Shown here one piece after another: positions 34,776 through 42,613 of a stretch of DNA of 64,000 nucleotides. The translations under genes and the position numbers were made by a program. The notes under the pieces are model-generated. The model had not been told where the DNA came from and did not search any database. It saw only the letters and a program-made list of their open reading frames with translations. Numbering within the stretch: position 1 is the stretch's first letter; each line of letters starts with the position of its first letter. Where the stretch lies: the NCBI RefSeq assembly GCF_036421855.1, contig NZ_JAZGOK010000002.1. The stretch is one strand, 5' to 3'. Source of the stretch: Georgenia_B sunbinii (GTDB lineage: Bacteria > Actinomycetota > Actinomycetes > Actinomycetales > Actinomycetaceae).

Positions 34776-37700
34776 CCGCGCAGTGCTACGACTCAGGGAT
34801 CAACCCCTCGGCGATCCCCGGGCAGAACCTCGACCCCGATGCCGTCGAGACCGCAGCCAGCACGTTGTCCACCAAGGGCGGCAACATCCGCGACCACGGT
34901 GCTGACATCGTCACCGCCTGGCGCGTGCTGTCGGAGCACTACGAGGCCCCGGAGTCAGCAGACCTGCTCACCGTCATGGACCCCGTCGAGACCGACACGC
35001 TCGCCTTCGGCGACGCGCTCGAGTCCGTGGCCACGGCACTGAACACCTTCGCCGACGACATCCGCCCGATCAAGACAGCGCTGGACGCAGTTCGGCTGGA
35101 CGCCGTGACCTTCCGTGAGGACATCGCCGGCGATCCCGAGTGGGAATACGACCAGGGCCACGTCGACCGGAACACCGAGCTCGTCGGTAAGGTCAACGCC
35201 CAGCAGGTACTGCTTTGGGAGGCCGAGCGCACCTGCGCGAACACCATCCGCGCGCTGTACGGCGCCGAGCCCTGGCACGCGATGACCGGCGAGGACGACC
35301 CGCTGGGCTACGGCGTCGACGAGCTGGGCACCGATGCCGCGATGCCGTGGGGCTCGGAGGTCGAGCGGCGGGACAAGTGCCCGAAGTCGGCCGCCGTCCA
35401 GACCAAGCGGTTCGTCTGGGACGGCATCATCGTCGACGGTATCTGGGGCACCGTCGAGGGCTTGGGGATGCTCGTCGGGATCGACGGCGACTGGCCCAAG
35501 TGGGACGTCTTCAGCAGCACCTGGAACTCGATCGGCAGCCTCGTCGGGCTCGGCGACACCCCACCCGGGGAGGCCTGGGCCGGCCTCGGCAAGGGCATGA
35601 TCATGTGGGACGAGTGGGCCGACGGCAACTACGCCCAGGCCGCCGGTGGCACGATTTTCAACGTCGCGACCTTCTTCATCCCCGGCGGCGCAGCAGTCTC
35701 CGGCATCAAGGGCGGCGCGGCAGCCGGCAAGGGTGGCAAGGTGGCGACGGCCCTTACCCGGGCTGCGAACATCCTCGACTTCGTCGACCCGATCGGGCTC
35801 ACCCTCAAGGGCGGCAAGCTCGCCGCTCCGACCGTCCGGACCCTCTTCAACAGCACCCTCGACGGCCTTCGCGGCATCGAGCTGCCGGACTTCCGGCCGC
35901 GGACCAACTTGCCCGACGCGGACCTCCCGAACTACGACGCACCGGGCGCGAACAACCCGCCGGTGCGCGACCCCGACACCCAGCCGGTGCGCGAGCAGCC
36001 GCCGGTCGAGGCACCGGAGCCGGCCCGCGTCGGGTCGAACACCCCCGCCAACGAGATTCCTTCCGGCAGCGGCACGCAGCCGAGCGGCAGCCAGCCGGCC
36101 TCGCAGGTCGGCGGTACCGGAAGCGGGCCCGACGGGTTCACCGAGGGGCCCGGCTCCCCCGGCCAGAGCACCGGTGGCCAGACCACCGGCGGCGGCACCG
36201 ACGCGCCGACCGGCGGGTCGTCCTCCGGCAACGGCGGCGGGACCAGCTCCGGCGGCGACGGCACGCCCACCGGCAACGGTGGCAGCGGCGCCGGCAACGG
36301 CAACACCGGCGGCTCTAGCACCGGTGGCTCTGGCACCGGTGGCACCAACCCCGGCACCAGCATCGTCGACGAGATCGCCGACGGCGGCCCCAACCCCGGC
36401 GGCAACAACACCCCCGGCGAGACCGGCGGCTCCAACTCCGGCGACACCGGCGGCACGAACTCCGGCGACACCGGCGGGTCCAACGCAGGCGAGACCGGCG
36501 GGTCCAACGCTGGCGAGACTGGCGGCTCCAACTCCGGCGACACCGGCGGGTCAGGCTCCGGCGAGACCGGCGGGTCCAACGGCTCTGGCACCGGTGGCAC
36601 CAACCCCGGCACCAGCATCGTCGACGAGATCGCCGACGGCGGCCCCAACCCCGGCGGCAACAACACCCCCGACGAGACCGGCGGCTCCAACGCAGGCGAG
36701 ACCGGCGGCTCCAACTCCGGCGAGACCGGCGGGTCGAACTCCGGCGACACCGGCGGGTCCAACGCAGGCGAGACCGGCGGATCCGGCTCCGGCACCGACG
36801 GCACCAACCCCGGCACCAGCATCGTCGACGAGATCGCCGACGGCGGCCCCAACCCCGGCGGCAACAACACCCCCGGCGAGACCGGCGGCTCCAACGCAGG
36901 CGAGACCGGCGGCTCCAACTCCGGCGAGACCGGCGGGTCCAACTCCGGCGAGACCGGCGGGTCCAACGCAGGCGAGACCGGCGGATCCGGCTCCGGCACC
37001 GGCGGCACCAACCCCGGCACCAGCATCGTCGACGAGATCGCCGACGGCGGCCCCAACCCCGGCGGCAACAACACCCCCGGCGAGACCGGCGGCTCCAACG
37101 CAGGCGAGACCGGCGGATCCGGCTCCGGCACCGGCGGCACCAACCCCGGCACCAGCATCGTCGACGAGATCGCCGACGGCGGCCCCAACCCCGGCGGCAA
37201 CAACACCCCCGGCGAGACCGGCGGCACGAACTCCGGCGACACCGGCGGGTCCAACGCAGGCGAGACCGGCGGATCCGGCTCCGGCAACACCGGTGGGTCG
37301 AACCCCGGTGGCAACCTCGTCGACGATGCCGCGCAGGGTGGCACCAACCCGCGCCCGGACGGCGATGGCCCGGCGGGCACGCCGGTCGACCCGCCTGGGC
37401 CCGGCCGCGTGGTCATCGACGACGCCGGTCAGCCGCACGTCGTCAACACCCGCGACGACCTGCTAGGCGGCCAACCTCGCTACCAGGACGCACTGGCGGC
37501 CGAGCTCGCGGCTCGCGGGATGACCGAGACCCAGCTGACGAGGCTCGTCGACACGCCGCTGGAGAACCTCACCCGGCAGGAGGTCACCACCCTCGTCCAG
37601 ATCCGGGACGCACTGCCGCCGATCGGCGCCGGCGACGTCCTGCAGAAGATCGTCACGCCCGACGACGCTCGGCTCATCCTCGGCGACGACATGGTCAACT

Positions 37701-38308
37701 TCGCCGAGCAGGGACTGTTCAACCGCACCAACGTGAACCCGGCAGGGTCCTTCGACAGCATCGGTGGCTTCGTCGCCCGCGCCGCGGACGTCCTGGACCT
37801 GTCGCCGTCGGAGATCTTCGACCAGCTCGGCCTCAACTACAAGGACTCGCCGTTCATCCAGAACGGGGAGTCGATGTTCGCGGTCCGCTACCAGGCCGGC
37901 GACGGCCTCACCATGTCGGACACCGGCCTTCCCGGTCCGCGGCTGGACCCGTCGGTGCCCGCCGGTCCGCTCGAGGCGATGCAGCACATGCCGCAGAGCA
38001 TCTACGACATCGCCGACCCGGCCGCCCGCCGGGTCGCGATGCAGGACTGGGTGAAGACGAACTACCCGGATGCCGCGTACGCGGCCGGGCGTGCCTTCGA
38101 CCCTGCGAACCCGTTCCGGGGCAACGGCTTCGGCGGCTCCGGCGCGCACTACGCCCCGGAGTTCACCTACGGCCCGAGCAGGGTGGCGGTCCCGGAGGGA
38201 GCCGAGCTGCTGCGGCTCGCACCGGACGGCACGCAGGAGGTCGCCGCGGTGTTCCGTGACGGCGAGTGGCACACCGTCGTCGAGCAGCCGGGACCGGCGC
38301 CCCGATGA
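34772..38308 (+). CDS. Large T7SS effector with repeat linker and C-terminal toxin-like domain
   Basis: A 1178-residue protein without a Sec signal peptide. Residues about 1-165 are helical (substrate-type N-terminus, ending near TCANTIRALYG). Residues about 205-375 hold tryptophan-rich and hydrophobic stretches (IIVDGIWGTVEGLGMLVGID, FNVATFFIPGGAA) as seen in pre-toxin regions. Residues about 390-875 are a disordered Pro/Gly/Ser/Thr linker with exact repeats. The C-terminal domain, residues about 915-1178, has VLQKIVTP (956), FDSIGGFVAR (994), FRGNGF (1115) and SRVAVPEGAELLRLAPDG (1136). That domain recurs in the protein at 38726-39649. I do not recognise its activity. The stop overlaps the next ATG, as toxin-immunity pairs often do. 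Confidence 0.85.
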   Translation: MTAQCYDSGINPSAIPGQNLDPDAVETAASTLSTKGGNIRDHGADIVTAWRVLSEHYEAPESADLLTVMDPVETDTLAFGDALESVATALNTFADDIRPIKTALDAVRLDAVTFREDIAGDPEWEYDQGHVDRNTELVGKVNAQQVLLWEAERTCANTIRALYGAEPWHAMTGEDDPLGYGVDELGTDAAMPWGSEVERRDKCPKSAAVQTKRFVWDGIIVDGIWGTVEGLGMLVGIDGDWPKWDVFSSTWNSIGSLVGLGDTPPGEAWAGLGKGMIMWDEWADGNYAQAAGGTIFNVATFFIPGGAAVSGIKGGAAAGKGGKVATALTRAANILDFVDPIGLTLKGGKLAAPTVRTLFNSTLDGLRGIELPDFRPRTNLPDADLPNYDAPGANNPPVRDPDTQPVREQPPVEAPEPARVGSNTPANEIPSGSGTQPSGSQPASQVGGTGSGPDGFTEGPGSPGQSTGGQTTGGGTDAPTGGSSSGNGGGTSSGGDGTPTGNGGSGAGNGNTGGSSTGGSGTGGTNPGTSIVDEIADGGPNPGGNNTPGETGGSNSGDTGGTNSGDTGGSNAGETGGSNAGETGGSNSGDTGGSGSGETGGSNGSGTGGTNPGTSIVDEIADGGPNPGGNNTPDETGGSNAGETGGSNSGETGGSNSGDTGGSNAGETGGSGSGTDGTNPGTSIVDEIADGGPNPGGNNTPGETGGSNAGETGGSNSGETGGSNSGETGGSNAGETGGSGSGTGGTNPGTSIVDEIADGGPNPGGNNTPGETGGSNAGETGGSGSGTGGTNPGTSIVDEIADGGPNPGGNNTPGETGGTNSGDTGGSNAGETGGSGSGNTGGSNPGGNLVDDAAQGGTNPRPDGDGPAGTPVDPPGPGRVVIDDAGQPHVVNTRDDLLGGQPRYQDALAAELAARGMTETQLTRLVDTPLENLTRQEVTTLVQIRDALPPIGAGDVLQKIVTPDDARLILGDDMVNFAEQGLFNRTNVNPAGSFDSIGGFVARAADVLDLSPSEIFDQLGLNYKDSPFIQNGESMFAVRYQAGDGLTMSDTGLPGPRLDPSVPAGPLEAMQHMPQSIYDIADPAARRVAMQDWVKTNYPDAAYAAGRAFDPANPFRGNGFGGSGAHYAPEFTYGPSRVAVPEGAELLRLAPDGTQEVAAVFRDGEWHTVVEQPGPAPR
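36300..37320 (+). repeat. In-frame repeat array in the effector linker
   Basis: The array encodes 8-residue units of the type TGGSNxGE/D and five copies of a longer block, TNPGTSIVDEIADGGPNPGG plus NNTP, whose IVDEIADGG cores start at 36362, 36617, 36821, 37025 and 37157. Spacings are 255, 204, 204 and 132 nt, all multiples of 3. A decayed sixth copy (NLVDDAAQGG) ends the array near 37315. Confidence 0.9.
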
Positions 38309-38685
38309 GGGCCGGTCACTACGCCGTCGTCGATGGCGTGACGTACCGGTGCGAGAGGCCGCAAGGCCCGGCGATCCTGCTGCTGGCCCCGGTCGACGAG
38401 CCCCAGCCGGACGGGTTCGCCCGTGACAACCGCGGCCGGTGGCGGCGCCGGGTGACTGTGGCTGACGTGTCCCGGGTGTTCTTCGTGCGCACGACCGCCA
38501 TCTGGAAGGGCAAGCGGGTCAAGGTCGACGCCGTCCTGGGCGACGACGCGGCCATCGAGTACACCGGCACCGACATCGACGGCCGGCCCGAGCTGTCCCA
38601 GCGCGAGTACGGCGTCTGGGCCGGGGGTGTGACGGTCGGCTCGCTGTCGGACGCCGACGAGGAAGTGCTGGAGTTCCAGCTGTAG
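38305..38685 (+). CDS. Probable immunity protein for the effector C-terminal domain
   Basis: A 126-residue soluble protein starting inside the effector stop codon (ATGA). It has RGRWRRRVTVADVSRVFFVRTTAIWKG (residues about 45-70), a beta-rich RVKVDAVLGDDAAIEYTGTD stretch, and GVTVGSLSD near the end. The gene's position right after the toxin-domain end and its small size fit an immunity protein. Its whole length aligns with the C-terminal half of the next protein (GRWRR.V, F.....A.W.G..V.V, YTG..., GV.....V.....L). No family name is known to me. A protective role is inferred from context. Confidence 0.65.
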   Translation: MRAGHYAVVDGVTYRCERPQGPAILLLAPVDEPQPDGFARDNRGRWRRRVTVADVSRVFFVRTTAIWKGKRVKVDAVLGDDAAIEYTGTDIDGRPELSQREYGVWAGGVTVGSLSDADEEVLEFQL

Positions 38686-38725
38686 AGTCCGGCACGAGGA
38701 TGGGCAACCGAGGAGCAAGTCAGGC

Positions 38726-39649
38726 ATGACACTCATGCAGAAGGCCGTCACCCCGCAGATGTCCGCGGCGTACCTCGAGCGCGGCTTCGACCGGGTCGGC
38801 GGGTTCGTCGTCCGGACCCCCGACGTCGAGCACGCCACGACGCCGGCCGCGGTGTTCGAGGCGCACGGGCTCGGGTTCCCGGGCAGCCCCCACCGGCCCG
38901 ACGCCAACCACGTCGACGTCCTCCGGTTCCCGGCGACGCCGCAGCTGCGGTTCGAGAACGCCGTCGGCGGGATCGACGAGGAGAGCCGGGCACGAACCGG
39001 CGGGACCTTCATCGACCGCCCGCCGTTCACCGGGACCGGCTTCGTCGCCACCGCGGAGGCAGTGGTCCCGCTGTACTGGCTCGCCCACTCCCGGGTGCCG
39101 GCCGGCTCACAGCTGGTCCGGCTAGGAGCGGACGGTACTTCCCGCGTGCTCGCCGAGCACGTCGACGTCGGACACGGCTGGTACTCCCAGACCGAGCAGA
39201 TCGGTCACGCCGCCAGCCCGCGGATCTCGCGCCACGTCGGCCCGATGGCGATGTGGTCGGGCACCGCGCTGAACGCGGACGTCTTCGCCGACCGTGTCGT
39301 CGTCGCCGCCGAGGTCGAGCCGCCGGCGCAGTACGGCTTCCAGCCCACCGGCGCCGGGCGGTGGCGCCGTGAGGTGCCGCGCGACGAGGTGGCCGAGCTG
39401 TTCGAGATGTACGTGGCAGCCAAGTGGAACGGGCTCGCGGTGCGGGTCGTGGACCAGTGGACCGCGCAGGACGGCGAGTCGATCTCCCACGTGAGCTACA
39501 CCGGCCACAACGCCGACCTCGCCGAGGGGCTCCAGCTGCCGAAGGTCGATGCCGGGGTGTACGAGGTGACCGTGCCGACCGCCTCGCTCGTGGCGGTCGA
39601 GCACACCCAGCTCGTCCCGGAGCAGTGGGCGGCCCCCGCCCGAGCCTGA
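38726..39649 (+). CDS. Fused toxin-like/immunity-like protein
   Basis: A 307-residue protein with no signal peptide or membrane segment. Residues about 3-165 align with the effector C-terminal domain: MQKAVTP with LQKIVTP, FDRVGGFVVRTPDV with FDSIGGFVARAADV, PFTGTGF with PFRGNGF, and SRVPAGSQLVRLGADG with SRVAVPEGAELLRLAPDG. An insert of about 55 effector residues is missing. Residues about 205-297 align with the 126-aa immunity-like protein (GRWRREVPRDEVAELF, AKWNGLAVRV, YTGHNADLAEG). It therefore looks like a fused copy of the toxin-end/immunity cassette before it. A GAGGAG site precedes the ATG by about 11 nt. Function unknown; see findings. Confidence 0.75.
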   Translation: MTLMQKAVTPQMSAAYLERGFDRVGGFVVRTPDVEHATTPAAVFEAHGLGFPGSPHRPDANHVDVLRFPATPQLRFENAVGGIDEESRARTGGTFIDRPPFTGTGFVATAEAVVPLYWLAHSRVPAGSQLVRLGADGTSRVLAEHVDVGHGWYSQTEQIGHAASPRISRHVGPMAMWSGTALNADVFADRVVVAAEVEPPAQYGFQPTGAGRWRREVPRDEVAELFEMYVAAKWNGLAVRVVDQWTAQDGESISHVSYTGHNADLAEGLQLPKVDAGVYEVTVPTASLVAVEHTQLVPEQWAAPARA

Positions 39650-39710
39650 CTCAGGCGGGCACGAAGGCCTGACTCAGGCGGGCACGAAGGCCTGACTCAG
39701 GCGGGCACGA
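39645..39710. repeat. 23-bp tandem repeat (2.9 copies) at converging gene ends
   Basis: The unit CCTGACTCAGGCGGGCACGA-AGG is repeated at 39645, 39668 and 39691. The plus-strand TGA in copy 1 ends the fused toxin/immunity gene. The minus-strand TGA of the RDD gene lies in copy 3. The tract therefore duplicated the junction of two convergent genes and moved their stops apart. Confidence 0.9.
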
Positions 39711-40146
39711 CGACGGTGCCGGTGAGCTTGTCGGCGAAGGTCTGCCCCCGCCGGTCACCGATCGGCCACAGCAGCCCTAGGCACAGCGGGAGCACGTCGA
39801 TCACGTGCGCAACGTCGCGCGCGAGGAGCCGGCGCCCGCTCGGGACATCGCCGGTGCCGGCATCGACGACCCTGGTCCCGAGCCTGCGCTTGCCGACCGT
39901 CTGCCCCTCCCGGGCCTGGCGCGCGTAGCGGTTCCAGGACCACAGCGCGAGGTAGACCACCACGGCCAGCCACGCCGCCGCGACACCCGCCGGAGTGAGG
40001 TGGCTGGCGTCGTCGCCGTAGATGTCGCTGGGCTCGGCCGTCACCATCGCGAAGGCCACCGGCACCAGTGCCGGGAGGCCGACGACGAACAGGTCGATCC
40101 AGGTCCCGAACACCCGTGCCGCCCAGGGCGCGGGGACGTCGTTCAC
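39697..40146 (-). CDS. RDD family membrane protein
   Basis: A 149-residue membrane protein with the RDD pattern: WAARVFGTWIDLFVVGLPALVP (Arg and Asp of helix 1), a second helix VAAAWLAVVVYLALWSW, then EGQTVGKRRLGTRVVDAGTG and the C-terminal LLARDVAHVIDVLPLCLGLLWP. The GTG start overlaps the stop of the cytochrome b-like gene (GTGA), so the two are coupled. A role next to a b-type cytochrome is not known. The stop lies in the 23-bp tandem repeat. Confidence 0.85.
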   Translation of the reverse strand: MNDVPAPWAARVFGTWIDLFVVGLPALVPVAFAMVTAEPSDIYGDDASHLTPAGVAAAWLAVVVYLALWSWNRYARQAREGQTVGKRRLGTRVVDAGTGDVPSGRRLLARDVAHVIDVLPLCLGLLWPIGDRRGQTFADKLTGTVVVPA

Positions 40147-41090
40147 CGGGTGACCTTGCCGGTGAGCGCCGCGACCGGCTGGGTGAAGGCGGGTTTGGCG
40201 ACCACCCAGGCACCGACCATGAGGACGACCGCACCAGCGAAGAAGATCAGCCCCAGCCAGCTGTCGTCGTTGCGGGCGGCGAACATGTGGTTGAGGTTCG
40301 CCTGCGCACCGGTGCTGAGCACGAGCGTCACGTGCATGACCGTGAACGCCACGAAGTAGATCATGATCGGGAAGTGCATCGCGCGGGCCGCGGTCACCGG
40401 CAAGACCCGGTTGACCGCGCCTGCGACGCCGCTCTGGCCCTTGGGCCAGCCCGGGGACATCCGCAGCCCACTGAGGAGAGCCAGCGGAGCGGCGACGAAC
40501 GTGGTGACGAAGTAGGCGAGCAGCTGCAGCGCGTTGTAGCTGACCCAGCTGGCGTGCGCCGGCCAGTCGAGCGACAGGTACTGGATCGCGACCGAGGCGG
40601 CGTGGGGGAAGACCTCCCAGCTGATCGGTACGATCCGCAACCACTGCCCGGTGATGAAGATCAGCACCATAAACACCAGGCCGTTGAGCGTCCAGAGGAT
40701 GTCGACGGCGAGGTGGAGCCACAGGTTGAGGCTGATCCGTGCTGGCTTGCCCGCCGTCCGCAACCGGCCGGTGTTGCGACGCTGCCAGTGCCCCTTGGGG
40801 CGCTGGGTGCTGCGCACGAGCAGACCGCTGCGGATGATGAAGACCAGGAAGAAGGCGTTGAGGAAGTGCTGCCAGGCGAGCCACGCCGGGAATCCGACGG
40901 GCGCCGCCTCGGGCAGGTCCGTCTCACCGGGGTACGCCAGCAGGAAGTCAGCGACCGCCGGCACCGTGCGCAGCCACCTCGCGAGCAGGACGACCACGAC
41001 GAGCGCCACCAGCGCCGTCGGCAGCAGCCAGCCGAGCGTCCGCCAGCGACTGCCCGCGCCAGGTCGTCCCGTGGGCCTCGTCCGGGCCAT
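40143..41090 (-). CDS. Cytochrome b561/b(N)-type membrane protein
   Basis: A 315-residue integral membrane protein with about five to six helices. Histidines in WQHFLNAFFLVFII, LWLHLAVDILWTLNG, EVFPHAASVAI, AMHFPIMIYFVAFTVMHVTLVL are spaced like haem ligands of the cytochrome b561/Ni-Fe-hydrogenase cytochrome b group (PF01292-type), which pass electrons between quinone and a partner reductase. No partner molybdo- or iron-sulfur subunit is encoded nearby. The protein starts with a basic, cytoplasmic stretch. It heads a two-gene operon with the RDD gene. Confidence 0.75.
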   Translation of the reverse strand: MARTRPTGRPGAGSRWRTLGWLLPTALVALVVVVLLARWLRTVPAVADFLLAYPGETDLPEAAPVGFPAWLAWQHFLNAFFLVFIIRSGLLVRSTQRPKGHWQRRNTGRLRTAGKPARISLNLWLHLAVDILWTLNGLVFMVLIFITGQWLRIVPISWEVFPHAASVAIQYLSLDWPAHASWVSYNALQLLAYFVTTFVAAPLALLSGLRMSPGWPKGQSGVAGAVNRVLPVTAARAMHFPIMIYFVAFTVMHVTLVLSTGAQANLNHMFAARNDDSWLGLIFFAGAVVLMVGAWVVAKPAFTQPVAALTGKVTR

Positions 41091-41365
41091 GCCGTACTCA
41101 TTTCGTCCGATGGGTGTGAGGGGCCGCGCACGGGTGTGCCGTCACAGCCCCGCCATAGCCTACGGCCCAGGCACCCACGACTCAGCGCCCGCCTCGCCCC
41201 GGGCGCTCACCTCGTCCGCCTCGCCCCCTGCGCTCGCCTCGCCCCGATGGCTCAACGGTCGCCAGTCCTGGCACTCCCCCGTGAGCGATACTGGCGAGCC
41301 ATCTGCCCACGCCGGGCTGCCGGGCGCGCGAGGGGCCGCGCGGACCGCGCCGGTACCGCGGCGGG

Positions 41366-42427
41366 CTACGTCGCCAGGACCTCCGGGAGGCCGAAGCTGG
41401 TGAACAGGCCGGGTGTGAACCACGCCGTCACGTGCGCCACGCCGTCGGGCCTGGCACTGATCTGCTGGATGTGGAACGCACGGTGCACGCCGTCCTGCCC
41501 GCGCATGTACAGCGCCATCGCCGGCAGCCCGTTCGCGGCGGTCGGGACCATCCGCATGTCGCCCGGGGCGCGGGCCGGGCACCAGGTCGCGATGAGGGTG
41601 CGCACCTGCTGCGGCCCCTGGTACCAGCCGGGGAACGGCGGCATCTCCCAGACGACGTCGGCGGCGAGGAGGTCGACGATCGCCCCGATGTCGTACGCCT
41701 CGAAGGCCGCGACGTAGGCATCGAGCAGCCGGCGACGGCGGTCGTCCGCGGGCAGCACCGGGGGCGCCTCGGTGTCGATGGCGTCGAGCCGGGCTCGGGC
41801 CCGCTGCAGCGTCGAGTTCACCCCGGCGACGGTCATGTCGAGGGACTCCGCCACCTCCCGCGCGCGCCACGCGAGCACGTCGCGCAGCAGCAGCACGGCC
41901 CGCTGCTGGGCGGTGAGGTGCTGCAGCGCCGCGACGAACGCAAGCCGGATGCTGTCGTGCGCCACCGCCTGGGTGGCCGGGTCGGCCGGCGTCGTCGCCC
42001 ACAGGAGCGCGTCGGGCATGGGCTCCAGCCAGCTGGTCGACGGGTCCTCCCGCGGCTCGTGCCGGGCGTCGGTGGCGGGTGCTCCCAGCCCGGTCGGCAG
42101 CGGCCGCCGGCGCCGCCCCTCGAGGTGCGTCAAGCAGGTGTTGGTGGCGATCCGGAACAGCCAGGTGCGCAGCGAGGAGCGGTTCTCGAAGCCGTGGAAG
42201 GCCCGCCACGCCCGCAGGTAGGTCTCCTGCACGAGGTCTTCGGCGTCGTGCACCGACCCGGTCATCCGGTAGCAGTGCGCGAGGATCTCGCGGCGCATCG
42301 GCTCCAGGAGCGCGGCGACCTCGTCCTCGGTGGTGGGCGCGGAGCTCGGCGCAGTCGTCGTCCGGGTCGCTGTCGAGCGTGGCATGGGTCGACGGTACTG
42401 CGGCCTGCCAGGGAGTACCAGGGTCAT
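41366..42427 (-). CDS. ECF-type RNA polymerase sigma factor with SnoaL-like C-terminus (SigG-like)
   Basis: A 353-residue sigma factor. Region 2 (residues about 40-110: MRREILAHCYRMTGSVHDAEDLVQETYLRAWRAF) and region 4 (residues about 170-225: LQHLTAQQRAVLLLRDVLAWRAREVAESLDMTVAGVNSTLQRARARL) are intact. After residue 240 a SnoaL-like domain follows (LLDAYVAAFEAYDIGAIVDLLAADVVWEMPPFPGWYQG), which in SigG/SigJ/ECF41-type factors modulates activity in place of an anti-sigma factor. The ATG at 42427 follows a GGGGG stretch; an ATG at 42385 is an alternative. It is divergent from the VOC gene across a perfect inverted repeat, so it may control that gene and itself. Confidence 0.88.
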   Translation of the reverse strand: MTLVLPGRPQYRRPMPRSTATRTTTAPSSAPTTEDEVAALLEPMRREILAHCYRMTGSVHDAEDLVQETYLRAWRAFHGFENRSSLRTWLFRIATNTCLTHLEGRRRRPLPTGLGAPATDARHEPREDPSTSWLEPMPDALLWATTPADPATQAVAHDSIRLAFVAALQHLTAQQRAVLLLRDVLAWRAREVAESLDMTVAGVNSTLQRARARLDAIDTEAPPVLPADDRRRRLLDAYVAAFEAYDIGAIVDLLAADVVWEMPPFPGWYQGPQQVRTLIATWCPARAPGDMRMVPTAANGLPAMALYMRGQDGVHRAFHIQQISARPDGVAHVTAWFTPGLFTSFGLPEVLAT

Positions 42428-42519
42428 CGGCCATCCCCCACGTCGGTGCTGGGCACAGGTCGTCTCCTCTCGTCGGGGCCACCACGGCCCTCTCCTGCTA
42501 CCGACCTCCGGCGGTGGCG

Positions 42520-42549
42520 GAACTCATCGCCGCCCGCCGCGATGAGTTC
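42520..42549. promoter_or_regulatory. Perfect 11-bp inverted repeat in the sigma/VOC divergent promoter
   Basis: GAACTCATCGC (42520-42530) and GCGATGAGTTC (42539-42549) are exact reverse complements separated by 8 nt. The element lies 92 nt from the sigma start and 64 nt from the VOC start. GGAACT at the left arm also resembles an ECF -35 box. It is a strong operator or bidirectional promoter candidate. Confidence 0.65.
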
Positions 42550-42613
42550 GACGCCTGCCCCGGGTCGGTCATGAGTACACCGGCCCAGCTGGGCCGAGAC
42601 GAGAGGAAACCCG

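Noticed and set aside
36300..37320. CRISPR array
   Set aside because: The repeats are in frame within a coding sequence, unit lengths differ, and intervening sequence is itself repetitive rather than unique.
35932..37416. Minus-strand 494-codon open frame rich in Pro/Val/Ser opposite the effector linker
   Set aside because: It is a mirror of the in-frame Gly/Asn/Thr repeat array on the plus strand, which keeps all frames open. No ribosome site or family resemblance is seen.
38000..38308. TNT-type NADase or ADP-ribosyltransferase assignment for the effector C-terminus
   Set aside because: Neither the TNT substrate-loop pattern nor a convincing Arg/Ser-Thr-Ser/Glu-x-Glu order was found, so no enzymatic name is given.
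41091..41365. Possible gene or structured element between the sigma and cytochrome b-like genes
   Set aside because: Only a degenerate run of GCCTCGCCCC-type words near 41191-41250 is visible; no ORF or clear hairpin was found.
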